The notes beneath the pieces are model-generated. The model had not been told where the DNA came from. It ran no database searches and saw only the letters and a program-made list of their open reading frames with translations. A program made the translations under genes and the position numbers. A stretch of 64,000 nt of DNA from Mycobacterium dioxanotrophicus (GTDB lineage: Bacteria > Actinomycetota > Actinomycetes > Mycobacteriales > Mycobacteriaceae): contig NZ_CP020809.1 of the NCBI RefSeq assembly GCF_002157835.1, positions 7,531,922-7,595,921 on the forward strand, read 5' to 3'. This document shows, piece after piece, positions 50,401 to 62,209 of this stretch (position 1 is the first letter of the stretch; each line of letters opens with the position of its first letter).

Positions 50401-51427
50401 TTCTCCATGCCGGCCTCGGTGGCGAGCCGCTCATCGCCTGCGACGTAGCCGTCGTCGAGCACGACCACGAGATGTTTGGTGCCCTGGTTCAGCGGCATGG
50501 TGCGGCTGAACCGGCCGCGTTGGCCCAGTTCCGGAGCCATCGCGATCTCGAGCTCGCGCAGCGAGGAGAACAGCATCCGGGACGTGCCGAGGCCGTCGGT
50601 GTCCGTGGCGTGTTGGGTCTGCGGCAACCACTTCATCCACTGCCAGTTCTCGCCGTCCGGATTGGCGGTCACCACCGCGATCATCACATGTTCCGGGCCG
50701 TGGAATGCAGCCAGTTCCAACAGCATCGAACGGACCAGCTCACGCGTGCGTCCCGGCTCGCCGTCGAAGTCGACGATGGGGAACGCCCGCAGCGACACCG
50801 CCGTCGGCATGGCGTGGGCCACCGAGTGGGTCCTGACGAAGCGGCGCAGCGCCACCGTGGACACCGGCTCGAGATCCTCGGAGGGGCCGGTCTCGGGTGC
50901 CAGTAGTCGGGTGGCCAACCGGTGGGTGCCGATGCCGAGCCGGACATGGCAGAAGTCGCTATCGACCGGGCGCCGCTCCCACATGCGCCTGGTGCCGACC
51001 ACATCCGGCAGCGAGCGGGGATCCGGATGACTCCATTCCAGCGCGCGACGCTGCTCGTCGGCGGTCCGCTCGGCGTCGTCACGCAGATTCGACAGATAAC
51101 GGAAGTAGTCCTTGCGCTCCTCGTTGAGTTCAGCCGCGGCCTTGCCGGAGCGCCCGCCGCCACCCATAACATCCCGACCATGGAGAGCACCATCATCATC
51201 GGGAACATCATCATCATCGGGTTGGTGGCCATGTTGCGGCCGCCCACGGTGAACATCAACGCGATCATGCCGACCACCGCGATCACCATGACGACGGGTA
51301 GCAGCCGCATCAACACGTTGCCCGGTATGACGCGCGGTACCTCCGGCGGCGCCTGAAGATTGACCTCGCCACCCGGCATCCGCGGCGCAGCAACGCGTGC
51401 GCGACGAACGAAACCCTGTGTCCCCAC
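47412..51427 (-). CDS. eccC: EccC, three-domain FtsK/SpoIIIE ATPase, with an apparent 1-bp frameshift
   Basis: The N-terminal segment (GTG 51427, TQGFVRRARVAAPRMPGGEV, two TM helices, ending MVGMLW) and the main body (GGGRSGKAAAELNEERKDYFRYL onward) are in different frames. One extra G in the GGG run at 51163-51165 joins them into a protein of about 1,336 aa. The body has three ATPase modules with Walker A GATGSGKSEFLRT, GGPQSGKSTALRT and VQSGKTNFLRT. EccC drives substrate export. If the frameshift is real, the body could still start at ATG 51167 but would lack the membrane anchor. Either a pseudogene, a split gene or an assembly error. Confidence 0.85.
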
Positions 51428-51514
51428 CAACGTCCCCTGCTGCCAAGTGAAATTCTGCAGCTGCTAGTTTCCAGACATCACCATACTGACCGCGCGAAGA
51501 ATGGGTCGCCTCTG

Positions 51515-52996
51515 ATGACCTCTCCGTCCCCACTTCCGCTGCCGGCGGATCTGGAGTTTCCGACCGGCGCCGAGCAGTCCGGTCTGCTCCGGGTGACGGT
51601 TCTGGTCGGCGGTTTACGCCTGGACATGGGCCTACCCGGCGACATCGAAATAGGCGGCTACATAAGCGATCTACTGGATATCGCCTCCGGTGAACTATCT
51701 GCGCGCGGGCACGGTGACACCCGCTTCGACGTCACCGCCGACCGGTGGAGTCTCGCTCCTCTCGGCGGCGCGGTGATCGACCCGGAACACTCCTTGACGT
51801 CGGCAGATGTCTACGACGGCGATGTGCTGATCGTTCGCGGCACCTCCACCGTATCGGTGCCCATGTTGTTCGACGACGTCGAGCACGACGCCTCGCCGCC
51901 GCCGATATTGCTGTGGTTGAGCGCGCACCGAACACCGTTGGCGGCGTTCGCTGTTGCCTTTGTCGCGGCGGTGATCTGGGCCTGCCTGCTGCCCCAGCTG
52001 AGCCTGGGGATCGGCGCCGCCGCGGCCACGCTGGGCGTCGGGTTGACGTTTATCGCAGCGGGCTGTGTGGCGTCTCGTCGCACGGATGTGCTGCTGCCGT
52101 CGATCGCGCTGCCGCTCATCGCAATTCCGTTGTTGTTCATCGGATCTTTGTGCATTGTTCCCAATGGCTTTGCCGTTCCGGCACTTCCGATGGCGTTCGC
52201 GGTGATCGCCCTGGCCGCACAACTGGCGCTGCAGGTCTGCCGCACCGGGCAGGTGTTTCACAGCTTCGTGATCGCGCTGGCGATACTGGGTGGGCTCATC
52301 TCGGTGGTGGTCAATGTGTGGCACCCGCAGGCCCGGGTCCTCGGCGCCGCGGTGGCAACGGTCGCGGTGGTGGTGCTGTACCTCGCGCCACGGGTCACCA
52401 TCCTGCTGGCCCGGTTGCCGCTGCCGCGCGTACCGACCGCCGGCGAGCCGCTGGACGACATCGACACCCACGGCGGCATCACCGTCGACGGTGTCGGGGC
52501 GGTGGGTTTACAGGCGATCCCGACCGAAGAGCATCTGCTCGAGCGGGTCAGGCTCGCCAATGACTATCTCACCGGGATTCTGATCAGCGCCGGGCTCACG
52601 GCCGCCTCCGGGTGCTACCTGGCGCTGGATACCTCCGATGGATTCTCGTGGCAGGGGCCCGCATTCGCGGTGGCAGTCGCGACGGCGTTGTGCCTGCGCG
52701 GCCGCAGCCACCATGGCCTCGTCCAGTCCGCCACTCTGATCGCCTCCGGGCTGGGCATCGCCGTACTGTTGATCATCGAGACCGCGGCGCAGGGCTGGGA
52801 GCTGCAAACCGGGTTCGCGGCGCTGGCGTTGGCGGGATTGTCGGCGCTCTGCGGGATCGTCGCACCGCGCCTGGAGTTCTCGCCGGTCATGCGGCGCTGG
52901 GTCGAACTGCTGGAATACCTGGCGATCGCCATGGTGTTCCCGCTGTGTTTCTGGATCGTGGGCTTGTATTCGTATGTGCGGGCGTTGCGGCTGTAG
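51515..52996 (+). CDS. eccD: EccD-like ESX membrane component (second of two)
   Basis: 493 aa. An N-terminal ubiquitin-like domain (about 20-110, LRVTVLVGGLRLDMGLPGDIEIG, then VYDGDVLIVRG) is followed by roughly eleven TM helices (LLWLSAHRTPLAAFAVAFVAAVIW onward). Similar in architecture but not close in sequence to the first EccD. It is divergent from eccC and meets eccB tail to tail, so it is transcribed separately. In ESX-5 structures each protomer holds two EccD subunits, so the two here could form a heterodimer. Confidence 0.85.
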   Translation: MTSPSPLPLPADLEFPTGAEQSGLLRVTVLVGGLRLDMGLPGDIEIGGYISDLLDIASGELSARGHGDTRFDVTADRWSLAPLGGAVIDPEHSLTSADVYDGDVLIVRGTSTVSVPMLFDDVEHDASPPPILLWLSAHRTPLAAFAVAFVAAVIWACLLPQLSLGIGAAAATLGVGLTFIAAGCVASRRTDVLLPSIALPLIAIPLLFIGSLCIVPNGFAVPALPMAFAVIALAAQLALQVCRTGQVFHSFVIALAILGGLISVVVNVWHPQARVLGAAVATVAVVVLYLAPRVTILLARLPLPRVPTAGEPLDDIDTHGGITVDGVGAVGLQAIPTEEHLLERVRLANDYLTGILISAGLTAASGCYLALDTSDGFSWQGPAFAVAVATALCLRGRSHHGLVQSATLIASGLGIAVLLIIETAAQGWELQTGFAALALAGLSALCGIVAPRLEFSPVMRRWVELLEYLAIAMVFPLCFWIVGLYSYVRALRL

Positions 52997-52999
52997 TCC

Positions 53000-54508
53000 T
53001 CAGGACGCGGGCACCGGGACCACGCTGCCTGCCGCGTCGGCCTGCATACCGTCGTGAGCGATGAGCGCCGCGTCGCGGGACAGTTCCGGGCCTGCCGGCA
53101 ACAACGAGATCACCGACCACGGTGCCAATTGCGGTGTGGAGCCCTGTGCTCCGTCGGGGCCGTCCGAACCGTGCACGCCGAGTGCCGCAGCCGCGGCGGT
53201 GTCCTTGACGTGAAACCGCTGGCCGGTATCGGCGATGTAGAACAGTTGCCCCATGGCTTCGGCGTCGGGCTGCATACCCACCGCACGGACGTACTCTCCG
53301 GTGCCCGGCTTGAAGTACACCGCGTCCAGCGCAGGCCCACTGCCGTCCGCACCGGCCAGCGGCACGGTCGCGGCCTGCTCCGCAATGGGCAGGGTGCGGC
53401 CCACGATCAGCTGGGTCGCCGCCGTTGTGTCGGTGCTGCCGCGTCGCCAGGTGAAGCACACCACGGGATCAGCTCGCACGCCGGCCACCCTCGGGACAAC
53501 GGTCGGGTAGTGGCCGACAGCGAGCCGTTGCACCTTGGGCACAGCGGTAAGCACTGCGGGGGAGAGGCTTTCGGTTTCCTGCCGTGCGGACGCGTCGCCA
53601 TATCGGATGATGTCGGCGGTCGCCGCGGTGACGGGCTGTACGCCGTCGGACAGCACGACGTACAACTGTTCACCTGAGGTATCCGAAGTCTTCACGATCG
53701 AGCCGACATGCACGGTGTCGGGCAGGGGTGCCGGTGCCGACGCACCCGCATCGGGCACAGTGATCGCAGTAATGGGTGCTACCAACGGAAATGCGTTGAG
53801 CAGTCCCACGGATACGTCGCGAACTTCGACCGCGGTGAGGTGCAGCGCGTTCATCAGCACCGGATCGGTGACGTCGATGGGCGCCCGCACACCGTCGAAC
53901 AGCAGGTAGTGCTTGTTGTCGGCACGCACCAGCGCGGCCTCCGACGCGGCCGCGGTATGTGTATCGCTGCTCAGTGCGGTGGGACCGGCAATCACCGTCG
54001 TGCGCACCACGCGGCTGCCGGTACCTTGTATCGCCGACGGGAATTCCGTTGTGTCACAGACTGTCCAGCCGGAGTTCACCGAATCGACACCGGGTGCGAT
54101 GGCCAGGGGCGCACCGACGATACCCACTACCGGGCCACGGTCGAGGGCGGCCAACTTTTTGTCATCGACCACCACGGGGGCCTCACTGCTCCCGGTGATG
54201 AGGCGTGCCGATGCCAGATTGAGGGCCGGATATGCGCGGTCGCCGATGCGAACGAAGATGGCGCCGTTGGACTTACTGAGCAGGATGTGGGCGTTGCCAA
54301 CGGCTGGAGAGGGTTTGAAAAACGCCAGCACACCGCACGCGCCGACGATGATCAACGCGATAACCAAACCGACCAGCAGGGAACGTGTTTGGCCGCGCAT
54401 CGGATCGTGGATCATCCGGGAGTCACCGCGGATCAGGGCATGCTCGAGCCGGCGCAGCAGGAAGCGGTACCCGTTGACCTGCGCTCTCGTGGTGATCTGC
54501 GCCGGCAC
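53000..54508 (-). CDS. eccB: EccB, ESX membrane/periplasmic component
   Basis: 502 aa with the EccB N-terminus (MPAQITTRAQVNGYRFLLRRLEHALIRGDSRM), one TM helix (about 44-66) and a large external domain with VNSGWTVCDTT. EccB dimerises in the periplasm with MycP. GTG start; divergent from eccE with 99 bp between. It is separated from eccC by the plus-strand eccD gene, which is unusual. Confidence 0.93.
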   Translation of the reverse strand: MPAQITTRAQVNGYRFLLRRLEHALIRGDSRMIHDPMRGQTRSLLVGLVIALIIVGACGVLAFFKPSPAVGNAHILLSKSNGAIFVRIGDRAYPALNLASARLITGSSEAPVVVDDKKLAALDRGPVVGIVGAPLAIAPGVDSVNSGWTVCDTTEFPSAIQGTGSRVVRTTVIAGPTALSSDTHTAAASEAALVRADNKHYLLFDGVRAPIDVTDPVLMNALHLTAVEVRDVSVGLLNAFPLVAPITAITVPDAGASAPAPLPDTVHVGSIVKTSDTSGEQLYVVLSDGVQPVTAATADIIRYGDASARQETESLSPAVLTAVPKVQRLAVGHYPTVVPRVAGVRADPVVCFTWRRGSTDTTAATQLIVGRTLPIAEQAATVPLAGADGSGPALDAVYFKPGTGEYVRAVGMQPDAEAMGQLFYIADTGQRFHVKDTAAAAALGVHGSDGPDGAQGSTPQLAPWSVISLLPAGPELSRDAALIAHDGMQADAAGSVVPVPAS

Positions 54509-54607
54509 TCGCGTTCCCCCCGTCGGATCGGCGGCCGGAGCCGACTTTACACTGGCCCCAACTACTTCTCACGGTGCTTCTCGACCCTGAAGACAGGACT
54601 CGTCACT

Positions 54608-56320
54608 GTGGCTCAAACCCTCGCGTCATTCCGTCAGAAGACGTCAAACCATCTGCCGCCGAACCCTTTTGCGGCGTCCTCGCAGATCCTGCCGCAGCGC
54701 ATTCTGCCGCAGGCAGAGCTGATCCGGCTCGAAATCGTGCTGGCTCTCGGCGTCATCACATATCTGTGGACCGGTTGGCCGTGGTGGGCGTGCGCTGGGT
54801 TATCCGCACTGGTGATGTTGTTGTTGACAGTGCGCCGACGCGGTACGGGGCTGGTGCGGGCGGTGACGGCCCGGTGGGTGTATCGCCGGGCCCGTAGCCG
54901 GCGGTCGGCGTATGTCGACGTCCCGGCGGCGTTCGACTACGCCGGCGCAGACGACGTCACATACGGATTCCGGTGGGACGGGCGGACGGTCATCACCGTC
55001 ATCGGTATCGAGGACAACCCGGAGGATCTCACGGTGCTCGAGCCAGGGTCGACGGTCTCCGGGGAGATGGTTCGGCTGGGTGTGCTGGTGGATTGCTTGC
55101 GGCAGTTCGATGTGGAACTCGATACGGTCGACGTGATCAGCCACGGTTCGCGTTCGCAGGGCCACACCCCGGTCGCGCATGTCTACGATGCTGTGCTCGG
55201 TCCGCTGCCCGCGATCGCACACCGCTCGGTATGGGTGGTCATCCGGTTCGATCCGACCCGGTGCCCACAGGCGGTGGGCCTACGCGGTGGCGGTCAGTCG
55301 GGAATTCTGCGCACCGCGGCGGTGGCCACCCGCCGGGTCGCAAACCGGCTGAGCGAATGTGGTCTGCGCGCCCGGGTGCTCACCGCTGCCGAAATTGGCC
55401 AGGCCGTCGGTCAGCTGTGCGGTGGCGCGAATCTGGCCAATCTGCACGAGGATTGGCAGTACTGCTCTGACGGCAACTACCGGATGACCAGCTTCGGGCT
55501 GTCCCGGGATATGTTGACGACACAGGCCCTCGGCGAATTGTGGACCGTGCCCAGCTACGCGACCACCGTGGCGATCTCGCTGCGCAACGTCTCGGCCGAG
55601 CGGGTGGGCGTCACCGGCACCGTGCGATTCGACTCGTTCGGACCGCTTCCCCGCACCGGTATCGCTGCGGTGACCGCACTTCCGGGACGGCAGTTCCTAG
55701 CGCTGATGTCGAGCCTGCCGATGCCCCGGCCAGAGCGGGACATCACCGAGTGCAGTTTCGGCGGCCCGAGTACGGACTTTGACGGCCTCGACATCCCGGC
55801 CGCAGGCTGTGGTCAGGTGATCGGCGCCGACCGCGCGGGCCGCGCGGTTGCCCTGCCGCTGTTCGGGCCGCGGATCGGCCGCGTCGAGATCCGTGGTTCA
55901 TTGCACCTGGCACAGCAGGTGGTGCTGCGGGCGCTGGCGCTCGGCGCGCGAGTCCTCGTCCGCACCAACCGTTCCGGTCAGTGGCGAGAAATGGTCGGCA
56001 ATGTCGATGACAACCGGCTGCTGTGGGTCAGCGATTTCAACCGGGGTTCGCTCCAAGCTGGGGCCGACCGGAACTACACGCTCGAGGTGTTCGACGGTGT
56101 CATCGAATCGGCCGTCCGCAGTGGCGTGACTGCGATGGTGGTCGTGCCGCCGAGGGGACCCGTGACGACACTGCCGGATGGAACGGACGTCCTGCTCGAG
56201 GAACTGCAAGACGGCTCGGACCGGGTCGTCGTGCGGACGGGCTCGGCCTCGGCCGTGGTGTCGATCGTCGCGACGGCCGACGAGCTCCGGTACATCGGGC
56301 GCTCCTTACAGACCCGGTAG
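54608..56320 (+). CDS. eccE: EccE, ESX membrane component
   Basis: 570 aa, GTG start (VAQTLASFRQKTSNH). Two TM helices (about 33-73) with LIRLEIVLALGVITYLWTGWPWW, followed by the EccE cytosolic domain (GVLVDCLRQFDVELDTVDVISHG and YCSDGNYRMTSFGLSRD). It closes the outside of the ESX ring. The frame is open upstream to 53708, but that part overlaps eccB antisense and is rejected. It overlaps the DUF5336 3' end by 15 bp. Confidence 0.9.
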   Translation: MAQTLASFRQKTSNHLPPNPFAASSQILPQRILPQAELIRLEIVLALGVITYLWTGWPWWACAGLSALVMLLLTVRRRGTGLVRAVTARWVYRRARSRRSAYVDVPAAFDYAGADDVTYGFRWDGRTVITVIGIEDNPEDLTVLEPGSTVSGEMVRLGVLVDCLRQFDVELDTVDVISHGSRSQGHTPVAHVYDAVLGPLPAIAHRSVWVVIRFDPTRCPQAVGLRGGGQSGILRTAAVATRRVANRLSECGLRARVLTAAEIGQAVGQLCGGANLANLHEDWQYCSDGNYRMTSFGLSRDMLTTQALGELWTVPSYATTVAISLRNVSAERVGVTGTVRFDSFGPLPRTGIAAVTALPGRQFLALMSSLPMPRPERDITECSFGGPSTDFDGLDIPAAGCGQVIGADRAGRAVALPLFGPRIGRVEIRGSLHLAQQVVLRALALGARVLVRTNRSGQWREMVGNVDDNRLLWVSDFNRGSLQAGADRNYTLEVFDGVIESAVRSGVTAMVVVPPRGPVTTLPDGTDVLLEELQDGSDRVVVRTGSASAVVSIVATADELRYIGRSLQTR

Positions 56321-57169
56321 GCGTCCCTCGCCGCCGCGCGGGTAGTTGCGGCTCGGATCCGGCCCGGCACCGCCGCCGCCTTGCCCACGATCCGGTTGCA
56401 CCGGCATGGTCTGTCCCCAGCCGCCGGGAGATTCGTGCGACGGGGCCTGCCGTGCAGGTTGTGCTCCGCCTCCGGCGGGGGATGCGGGCGGGACGAAATC
56501 CGGGTGGTCGCGGTATCCGGGTGGCGGGCCCTGCTGCGGCGCATGCTGTTGCGGCGCATGTTGCTGCGGCGCGTTCTGACCGGCTTGTTGACCCTGCCCG
56601 TAGGACATGCTGCGCTGCGACGGGCCACCGACGCCGAAACGTGTGGTCACTTCGCCGAAGTCGCGGTGAGCGGGCGGATGTTGTTCATGCGGCCCCGGAT
56701 CCGGATGCGCCGGTTGCTCGGGTAGCGTCTTGGTGGCCCGCACCGCGAGAACGGCCACCACGGTCTGCGCCAGGGCCAGCACGACGATGACGTAGAGCGC
56801 CCAGCCGACTCCAGTCTCCGGCGGCGGATTCAGCAGTCCTACCACCAGGCCCATCGCGACCGCCAGAAAGCCGAAGGCCGACAGCACCGCGGCGATGATG
56901 CGGTAGTGGTGCGCGGGCACCTTGGTGCCGGGGATCGCCAGCAAGCCTGCCAGAAGCAAGGCAAGCCCGCCCGCGCCGGTCCAGGTGGCGATCGGCTGGG
57001 CAGCCAGCACGTCGGCACTTCTGCCGGTGTACACCGGACCGGCCTGCATACCGAACCCGATGACCGCCAACGCGGTGACACCCAGAACGCCCGGCGCCGT
57101 CAGGTCACGCGCTACCGGTTGGACGGTTATCGGATCGCCGATACCCATTGGTTGGCCCGGGTACGCCAT
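56306..57169 (-). CDS. DUF5336 membrane protein
   Basis: 287 aa. Four TM helices in the first 150 residues, then a Pro/Gln/Gly-rich cytosolic or external tail with QQHAPQQ repeats. It resembles the mycobacterial '34 kDa antigenic protein' family. No known role. It sits between the ESX block and gyrB, so it may be cargo or a displaced backbone gene. Confidence 0.8.
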   Translation of the reverse strand: MAYPGQPMGIGDPITVQPVARDLTAPGVLGVTALAVIGFGMQAGPVYTGRSADVLAAQPIATWTGAGGLALLLAGLLAIPGTKVPAHHYRIIAAVLSAFGFLAVAMGLVVGLLNPPPETGVGWALYVIVVLALAQTVVAVLAVRATKTLPEQPAHPDPGPHEQHPPAHRDFGEVTTRFGVGGPSQRSMSYGQGQQAGQNAPQQHAPQQHAPQQGPPPGYRDHPDFVPPASPAGGGAQPARQAPSHESPGGWGQTMPVQPDRGQGGGGAGPDPSRNYPRGGEGRLPGL

Positions 57170-57271
57170 GGTGGTCCTCCTCGCGGCAGCTGTCCACTCG
57201 AATCGAACCTAGCGCACCAGGCGGTGACTGCTGGGAAACTTCGCGGGGCGTGCTGGTGTCGGCCGTGCCGG

Positions 57272-59332
<2,061 letters not shown>

Positions 59333-59346
59333 TCAGATCCTCGAAC

Positions 59347-59373
59347 AGTCTACCGTCAACCGACGCCAGCACC
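59347..59373 (-). promoter_or_regulatory. Putative gyrB promoter (GGTGCT-N15-TAGACT)
   Basis: TAGACT (complement of 59347-59352) lies about 63 bp before gyrB, with GGTGCT 15 bp upstream. The pair matches the element before gyrA, including spacing. Confidence 0.5.
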
Positions 59374-59502
59374 GATCCTACGGCGATGTTTTCACCTATC
59401 TATATGCGCCGTGCGCTGAATTTCACGGCATCGGGTGCGTGAGGACGCCCCCGGTGCTCGTCTCGCACCGCCTCGGCGCTCTCAGCGGAACACCCGGGAG
59501 CC

Positions 59503-60075
59503 TCAGCCGTAGGTGTCGCGCGGACCGCGGCCCGGAACGCTGCGCGGGCCTTTGCGCCAGGACGGACCCACCGGCCCGACGATCTTGAGCGACTTCACCA
59601 CACCGTCGCCGACCGCCGCGGCGATCTTGGCGAGCAGCTGGGCCTGCACCATCCGCAGCTGCGTGGCCCACGCCGTCGACTCCGCCGACACCGTCAACAC
59701 CCCGTCGTTGAGCCCGGTGGGATTGGCGTGATCGGCGATCTGGTCACCGACCACCGCACGCCAGCGGCCGAACACCGCACCCTCGGACACCCGCGTCGAC
59801 CAGCCGCGGGACTTCGCGAGATCCTGCGACGCCACCCCGAGGAGTTGGGGATCACGGCGGTCCGGGCCCGGCCCCGACCAGCTCCGCCGCGACCGGCCAC
59901 CACCGGCCACGCGACGTACCGGCGCCGCGCGGCCACGCCCGACATCCTTGCCCTGGCTGCGGGCCGCTCCGCGCGCCTCCTCGAGTGTGCGCCGCACCAG
60001 GTCCATGCCGCGCAGACCGGCGAGATGTTCGGGCGGGAACGGAGTGGCGTCGTCGGGCGCGTCGTCGTCAGTCAC
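59503..60075 (-). CDS. DUF721 protein (Rv0004-like)
   Basis: 190 aa, GTG start. A charged N-terminus leads to the DUF721/DciA-like core ([47 protein letters not shown]). DciA-type proteins help load the replicative helicase, which suits the location beside recF and dnaN. It overlaps the recF stop by 4 bp (GTGA). Confidence 0.85.
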   Translation of the reverse strand: MTDDDAPDDATPFPPEHLAGLRGMDLVRRTLEEARGAARSQGKDVGRGRAAPVRRVAGGGRSRRSWSGPGPDRRDPQLLGVASQDLAKSRGWSTRVSEGAVFGRWRAVVGDQIADHANPTGLNDGVLTVSAESTAWATQLRMVQAQLLAKIAAAVGDGVVKSLKIVGPVGPSWRKGPRSVPGRGPRDTYG

Positions 60076-61226
60076 TGCTGCACCACCGAAATTCGTCCGT
60101 TTTCGCCATCGATCATCCGGATCTCGACGCGGCGGGCATCCCAGTCCTCCGGAATGTCCTCACTCACCGCGGCGGTGACGAGCACCTGCTCGGCTGCGGC
60201 GGCGACACCGGCGAGCGCGCGGCGCCGCGACACGTCGAGCTCGGCGAAGACGTCGTCGAGCAGCAGCACCGGCTCCGCGCCGTCGGCGCGCAACAGCTCG
60301 TAGGCCCCGAGCCGCAGTGCCAACGCCATCGACCACGATTCCCCATGGCTGGCAAAGCCTTTCGCGGGCTGGTCGCCGAGCCGCAACTCTAGATCGTCGC
60401 GGTGCGGGCCGACCAGACACACCCCGCGCTCGAGTTCGGCGTCGCGGCGGCGGGCCAGCCCGTCCAGCAGTGCGGCCTCGTAGAACTCGACCGATTCCGG
60501 ACCGGGTGCATTCTCGATCGCCTCGACCGAACTGCGGTAGCGGATCGCGGCGGGCCGCGACGCCGGAGCCAGCAACTGGTAGGCCTTCTGTACTTCCGGA
60601 TGCAGTTGCTCGACGAGTTTCACGCGCGCCGCGATCAACGCAGCGCCGTGCGCGGCCAGGTGACCGTCCCACACCTCGAGGGTGCTCAACACGCTGGTAT
60701 CACCCCGATAGCGTGCTCCCGCAGCGGTTTTCAACAATGCGGTGCGCTGGCGCACCACCTTGTCATAGTCGGCGCGCACCCCCGCGATCGCCGGACGACA
60801 CGTCGTGGCGAGTTCGTCGAGGTAGCGGCGCCGTTCCCCCGGGTCACCGCGTACCAGCGCGAGGTCCTCCGGGCTGAACAACACCGCGCGCAACACTCCG
60901 AGCACTTCGCGCGGGCTGCGGACCGGAGACCGGTTGAGCCGGGCCTTGTTGGCCCGGCCCGTGGTGATCTCGAGGTCCACGGCAAGTTCACGCCCGTCGT
61001 TGACGACGATGGTCGAGACCACGGCACGCTCCGCACCGGCCCGGATCAACGGCGCGTCGGTGGCGACCCTGTGAGATCCGAGCGTTGCCGAATACCACAG
61101 GGCTTCAACCAGATTCGTCTTTCCGAAACCGTTGGGACCGACGAATACGGTCCGGCCCGGCTCGAGGTCCACGTCGGCGTGCGCCCAGGACCGGAAATCG
61201 GTCAAGGTCAGGTGGCGGGCGTACAC
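60072..61226 (-). CDS. recF: DNA replication and repair protein RecF
   Basis: 384 aa SMC-like ATPase. Walker [10 protein letters not shown], an ABC-type signature region [13 protein letters not shown] and Walker [12 protein letters not shown]. It loads RecA at gaps. The GTG at 61226 ([14 protein letters not shown]) matches the family; the frame is open to 61328 without similarity. Confidence 0.95.
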   Translation of the reverse strand: MYARHLTLTDFRSWAHADVDLEPGRTVFVGPNGFGKTNLVEALWYSATLGSHRVATDAPLIRAGAERAVVSTIVVNDGRELAVDLEITTGRANKARLNRSPVRSPREVLGVLRAVLFSPEDLALVRGDPGERRRYLDELATTCRPAIAGVRADYDKVVRQRTALLKTAAGARYRGDTSVLSTLEVWDGHLAAHGAALIAARVKLVEQLHPEVQKAYQLLAPASRPAAIRYRSSVEAIENAPGPESVEFYEAALLDGLARRRDAELERGVCLVGPHRDDLELRLGDQPAKGFASHGESWSMALALRLGAYELLRADGAEPVLLLDDVFAELDVSRRRALAGVAAAAEQVLVTAAVSEDIPEDWDARRVEIRMIDGENGRISVVQQ

Positions 61227-61290
61227 GGCCACACCTCCCGTGCCATTTCGCCCGCGCACCTGCGCGCTGCGTGCGCCCCGTCGGGCAGGA

Positions 61291-62184
61291 TCACCCGGAC
61301 TCGCTGATCCTCTGCACGGCGTGTCCACCGAACTGGTTACGCAGCGCCGCCACCGCTTTCATGGTGGGGGAGTCCTCTTGCCTCGAGGCGAACCGCGCGA
61401 ACAGCGACGCGGCGATCACCGGCATCGGCACACGGTGGTGGATCGCCTCTTCGACAGTCCACCGGCCTTCGCCGGAATCCTCTGTGTAGCCGGTGATCTC
61501 GTCGAACCCGGGGTCTTCCTTGAGCGCCTTGGCCAGGAGTTCCTGCAGCCACGACCGCACCACCGTACCGTTGGACCAGGCCTGGATCACCGCCTGCGGG
61601 CTCTTGATCAGGTCCTCGGCCGCCAGCAACTCGTAGCCCTCGGCGTAGGCGTGCATCAAGCCGTACTCGATGCCGTTGTGCACCATCTTGGCGTAGTGCC
61701 CGGCACCCACCGGCCCGGCGTGCACGAATCCGTCGGCGAGTTCACCGGCCGGGCGCAGGGTGTCGAAGATCGGCATGGCCCTGGCCACATCCTCATCGCT
61801 GCCGCCGACCATCAGGCCGTAGCCTTCGGTCAGGCCCCACACGCCACCGGACACCCCGGCGTCGATGTAAGCAATACCCTTCTCGCCCAACAGCTTTGCG
61901 TGCGGGCCATCCTCGGTGTAGCGGGAGTTGCCGCCATCGATCACCAGGTCACCCGGGCTGAGCACGTCGGCCAGCGACACGATGGTCTGGTCGGTGATGG
62001 TGCCCGACGGGACCATCACCCAGACCACTCGAGGCGCGGTGAGCTCCGCCGCCAGGTCCGCCAGGCTGGCCACATCGCTGACCTCGGGGCGCGGGTCGTA
62101 GCCGATGACCTCGTGACCGCCCTTGCGGAGTCGCTCACGCATGTTGTAGCCCATCTTGCCCAGGCCGATCAGCCCCAGTTGCAT
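61291..62184 (-). CDS. gnd: 6-phosphogluconate dehydrogenase, short (Gnd/YqeC) type
   Basis: 297 aa. Rossmann [12 protein letters not shown], substrate-binding [21 protein letters not shown] and catalytic [13 protein letters not shown]. It oxidises and decarboxylates 6-phosphogluconate to ribulose 5-phosphate, making NAD(P)H. The position between dnaN and recF is the one found in M. smegmatis-type species. 25 bp from dnaN on the same strand. Confidence 0.94.
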   Translation of the reverse strand: MQLGLIGLGKMGYNMRERLRKGGHEVIGYDPRPEVSDVASLADLAAELTAPRVVWVMVPSGTITDQTIVSLADVLSPGDLVIDGGNSRYTEDGPHAKLLGEKGIAYIDAGVSGGVWGLTEGYGLMVGGSDEDVARAMPIFDTLRPAGELADGFVHAGPVGAGHYAKMVHNGIEYGLMHAYAEGYELLAAEDLIKSPQAVIQAWSNGTVVRSWLQELLAKALKEDPGFDEITGYTEDSGEGRWTVEEAIHHRVPMPVIAASLFARFASRQEDSPTMKAVAALRNQFGGHAVQRISESG

Positions 62185-62209
62185 GTGGGTTCCTCTTTCG
62201 CCGGGCCGG

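Noticed and set aside
51168..51533. Upstream extension of the eccC body frame to 51533
   Set aside because: The residues are out-of-frame readings of the true N-terminus (Asp/Arg/His-rich), with no TM helices; the real N-terminus is in the other frame.
53708..54607. Upstream extension of the eccE frame
   Set aside because: It runs antisense through eccB and lacks similarity; EccE begins at the GTG at 54608.
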